A stretch of 64,000 nt of DNA, from positions 55,989-119,988 of the forward strand of contig DMBU01000154.1 in NCBI GenBank assembly GCA_003446015.1. The letters are read 5' to 3'. The first letter of the stretch is position 1. Each line of letters starts with the position of its first letter. Shown one piece after another: positions 62,140 through 64,000 of this stretch. Both the position numbers and the translations under genes were made by a program. Below the pieces are notes generated by a model. It was not told where the DNA came from. It saw only the letters and a list, made by a program, of their open reading frames with translations, and searched no databases. This DNA comes from Bacteroidales bacterium (GTDB lineage: Bacteria; Bacteroidota; Bacteroidia; Bacteroidales; UBA12077).

Positions 62140-63615
62140 ATGCAAACTCAAAATGATGTTATACTTATTGGTGGTGGTATAATGAGTGCTACGTTAGGCA
62201 TAATTATGAAGAAAATGATGCCCGACGCTAAAATCAAGATCTACGAAAAAATGGATCAGGTAGCCGAAGAAAGTTCTAATTCATGGAATAATGCAGGCAC
62301 AGGTCATTCTGCATTTTGTGAGTTAAATTACACCCCCGAGCAAAAAGATGGATCGGTAAACATTGATAAAGCCTTACAAATTGCTTCGTCCTTTGAAATA
62401 TCACGACAATTCTGGGCTTATTTGAAAACACATAATGTTTTAACGAAACCGTTTATTAAATCTGTTCCACATATGAGTTTTGTGTGGGGTGAGGATAACA
62501 TTACTTTTTTGAAGAAAAGACATGAGGCTATGACTCCGAATGCTTTGTTCGAAGACATGAAATATTCGGAAGATTACGATGAGGTTTCGGCCTGGGTGCC
62601 GATGATGATGAAAAATCGTCCTCGTACTGAAAGAATGGGAGTTACTCACATGAAAGCTGGTACAGATGTAAATTTCGATTCTATTACAAAAGGAATTACT
62701 GGCTATCTAGAAACTTGTGATGGTGTAGAAATATGTGTTGGTCATGAAGTTAAAGACTTGAATAAAGAAGCCGATGGAAGTTGGAAAATTAAGGTTAAGG
62801 AAATAAAAACCGGAAAAATGAAAATTGCATCCAGCAAATTTGTATTTATTGGTGCCGGTGGGGGATCGTTTCCATTACTTCAAAAATCGGGAATTAAAGA
62901 GGGAAAAGGATATGGTGGTTTCCCGGTTAGTGGTATGTTTATGCGATGTAAAAATCCTGAAATTATTGAAGGACATAATGCTAAAGTTTATGGTAAAGCC
63001 GCAGAGGGTTCGCCACCAATGTCGATGCCACATTTAGACAAGCGACGTATTGGAGGCGAAGATTCATTATTATTTGGACCTTATGCAGGAATCTCAACCA
63101 AATTTTTAAAAACTGGATCGTTTTGGGATTTACCAAGCTCGTTAAGATGGCATAATATTAAACCTATGCTTTCTGTAGCTCGAAATGAGTTTGGATTGAT
63201 AAAATATCTGGTAGGACAGGTAATGCAATCGCGAAAAGACCGGTTTAAAATGTTGCAAATCTATTTCCCAGAGGCTAAAGAGGAAAACTGGGAATTGTAT
63301 GTAGCTGGGCAACGTGTTCAAATTATGAAAAAAGACAAAGAAAAAGGAGGGGTTTTAAAATTAGGTACTGAAATTATTAGTAGTGCTGATGGTAGCTTGG
63401 CAGCTTTATTAGGCGCTTCTCCGGGAGCCTCAACAGCAGTTTCAACCATGTTTGAGGTACTTGAGAAATGTTTCCCAAAACAAATGGCTTCTGATGACTG
63501 GAAAAATAAACTTCAGGAGATGATTCCAAGTTATGGAAAATCATTGATAGAAGATGCAGAACTTTGTCGCCAGACCCGAAAAGCTACAGCTAAAGTATTA
63601 GAATTGGATGAATAA
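62140..63615 (+). CDS. mqo: Malate:quinone oxidoreductase
   Basis: 491 residues, typical length. N-terminal FAD-binding GGGIMSATLG, then the Mqo signature SSNSWNNAGTGHSAFCELNYTPE and the substrate region GTDVNFDSITKG, GAGGGSFPLLQKSGI, FPVSGMFMRC and DGSLAALLGASPGAST. A membrane-associated flavoprotein that oxidises malate to oxaloacetate, passing electrons to quinone. The terminator at 63635-63664 follows. Confidence 0.96.
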   Translation: MQTQNDVILIGGGIMSATLGIIMKKMMPDAKIKIYEKMDQVAEESSNSWNNAGTGHSAFCELNYTPEQKDGSVNIDKALQIASSFEISRQFWAYLKTHNVLTKPFIKSVPHMSFVWGEDNITFLKKRHEAMTPNALFEDMKYSEDYDEVSAWVPMMMKNRPRTERMGVTHMKAGTDVNFDSITKGITGYLETCDGVEICVGHEVKDLNKEADGSWKIKVKEIKTGKMKIASSKFVFIGAGGGSFPLLQKSGIKEGKGYGGFPVSGMFMRCKNPEIIEGHNAKVYGKAAEGSPPMSMPHLDKRRIGGEDSLLFGPYAGISTKFLKTGSFWDLPSSLRWHNIKPMLSVARNEFGLIKYLVGQVMQSRKDRFKMLQIYFPEAKEENWELYVAGQRVQIMKKDKEKGGVLKLGTEIISSADGSLAALLGASPGASTAVSTMFEVLEKCFPKQMASDDWKNKLQEMIPSYGKSLIEDAELCRQTRKATAKVLELDE

Positions 63616-63634
63616 TTAAAAAAATTAGATATGA

Positions 63635-63664
63635 AAAAGAGCAACTTTCGGGTTGCTCTTTTTA
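63635..63664 (+). terminator. Rho-independent terminator of mqo
   Basis: aaaaagagcaac / gttgctcttttt stem with a TTTCGG-type loop. Confidence 0.88.
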
Positions 63665-64000
63665 TTCTTTCACACATAAGTGGTACAACAGGCATTCTTG
63701 GGATCACTTCATATTCTTGTGGGATGATAAAAATTAAGTATAAATTTTAGCTTCTCAGTATAAAAAGAAAGGTGTATCGTTACTCCTCTTCAAGTTGTTC
63801 TAAAAGCCTTCAGTTTTGTATTAAAATTTTAGCTCCAGAAAGGGCTAAACATTAGTAGAGCTAGTATGAAGAAAACAGAATATTGTTGTATTTTATTAAA
63901 TGAATTATAATTTACATTGGTTAAGATTGAGAAATTGTATTTCTACATCTCATGAATGATTTTTTGATTAACAATTGGTTTTTATTGTTCTTTTCTTGAT
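63665..64000. other. Gene-free end of the window
   Basis: About 336 AT-rich bases with no open frame I can support. One inverted repeat, tttagctccagaaagggctaaa near 63828-63849, resembles the GGGCTAAAGCCC-type repeats at 11.8 kb. Nothing else is visible. Confidence 0.5.

Overview
The window looks like a chromosomal segment of a low-GC Bacteroidota species, probably a Bacteroidales/Marinilabiliales-like or related environmental lineage. The signs are type IX secretion (T9SS) sorting domains, a PorZ homologue, a SusC/RagA-type TonB receptor, Bacteroidota-type promoters (TAnnTTTG at -7, TTTG/TTG about 18 bases upstream) and almost no Shine-Dalgarno sequences. I cannot assign a genus from the sequence alone.

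Layout. 1-6.9 kb (minus strand): polyamine synthesis (agmatinase running off the left edge, arginine decarboxylase), an HU/SPOR envelope protein and a PAS-rich hybrid histidine kinase. 7.2-13.9 kb (plus): C1 peptidase, PagL-like lipid A deacylase, ferritin-like/VIT1 metal transporter, dGTPase, MscS channel and CorA. 13.9-22.7 kb: T9SS cargo, DUF2809, cupin, pirin, AI-2E-family exporter, EamA exporter, a degenerate metallo-beta-lactamase fold protein, TfoX-N protein and a SusC-like receptor without SusD. 23-33.2 kb: lipoprotein plus DUF5723 barrel, a MNT/HEPN pair followed by a duplicated scrap of the DUF5723 gene, an S9 peptidase lipoprotein, a large T9SS adhesin-like protein and a phosphoesterase-fold protein that has lost its metal ligands.

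33.33-43.23 kb is an integrated element of about 9.9 kb in the 3' end of tRNA-Gln(TTG), bounded by a 14-bp direct repeat. It carries a divergent repressor/Cro-like switch, an excisionase-like protein, an HExxH protein, a primase-helicase, a cluster of eleven TTAACG/CGTTAA iterons that looks like a replication origin, several unknown proteins, a secreted cargo protein and a tyrosine integrase. I see no capsid, tail, terminase or relaxase gene. The layout is that of a phage satellite (PICI/SaPI-like) or a minimal self-replicating island. This is the best candidate in the window for an undescribed system.

43.3-64 kb: a PspC-PadR-PspC operon with a perfect palindromic operator, DUF2797, a giant propeller/adenylate cyclase/HD sensor, Usp, RdgB, PorZ, RecO, an aminotransferase-fold protein lacking the PLP lysine, GH3, a propeller protein, an RHH-like protein with deoxynucleoside kinase, Kbl and Mqo. 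Three separate proteins here have conserved folds but lost catalytic residues. All functional calls rest on motif recognition by eye; no database search was run.
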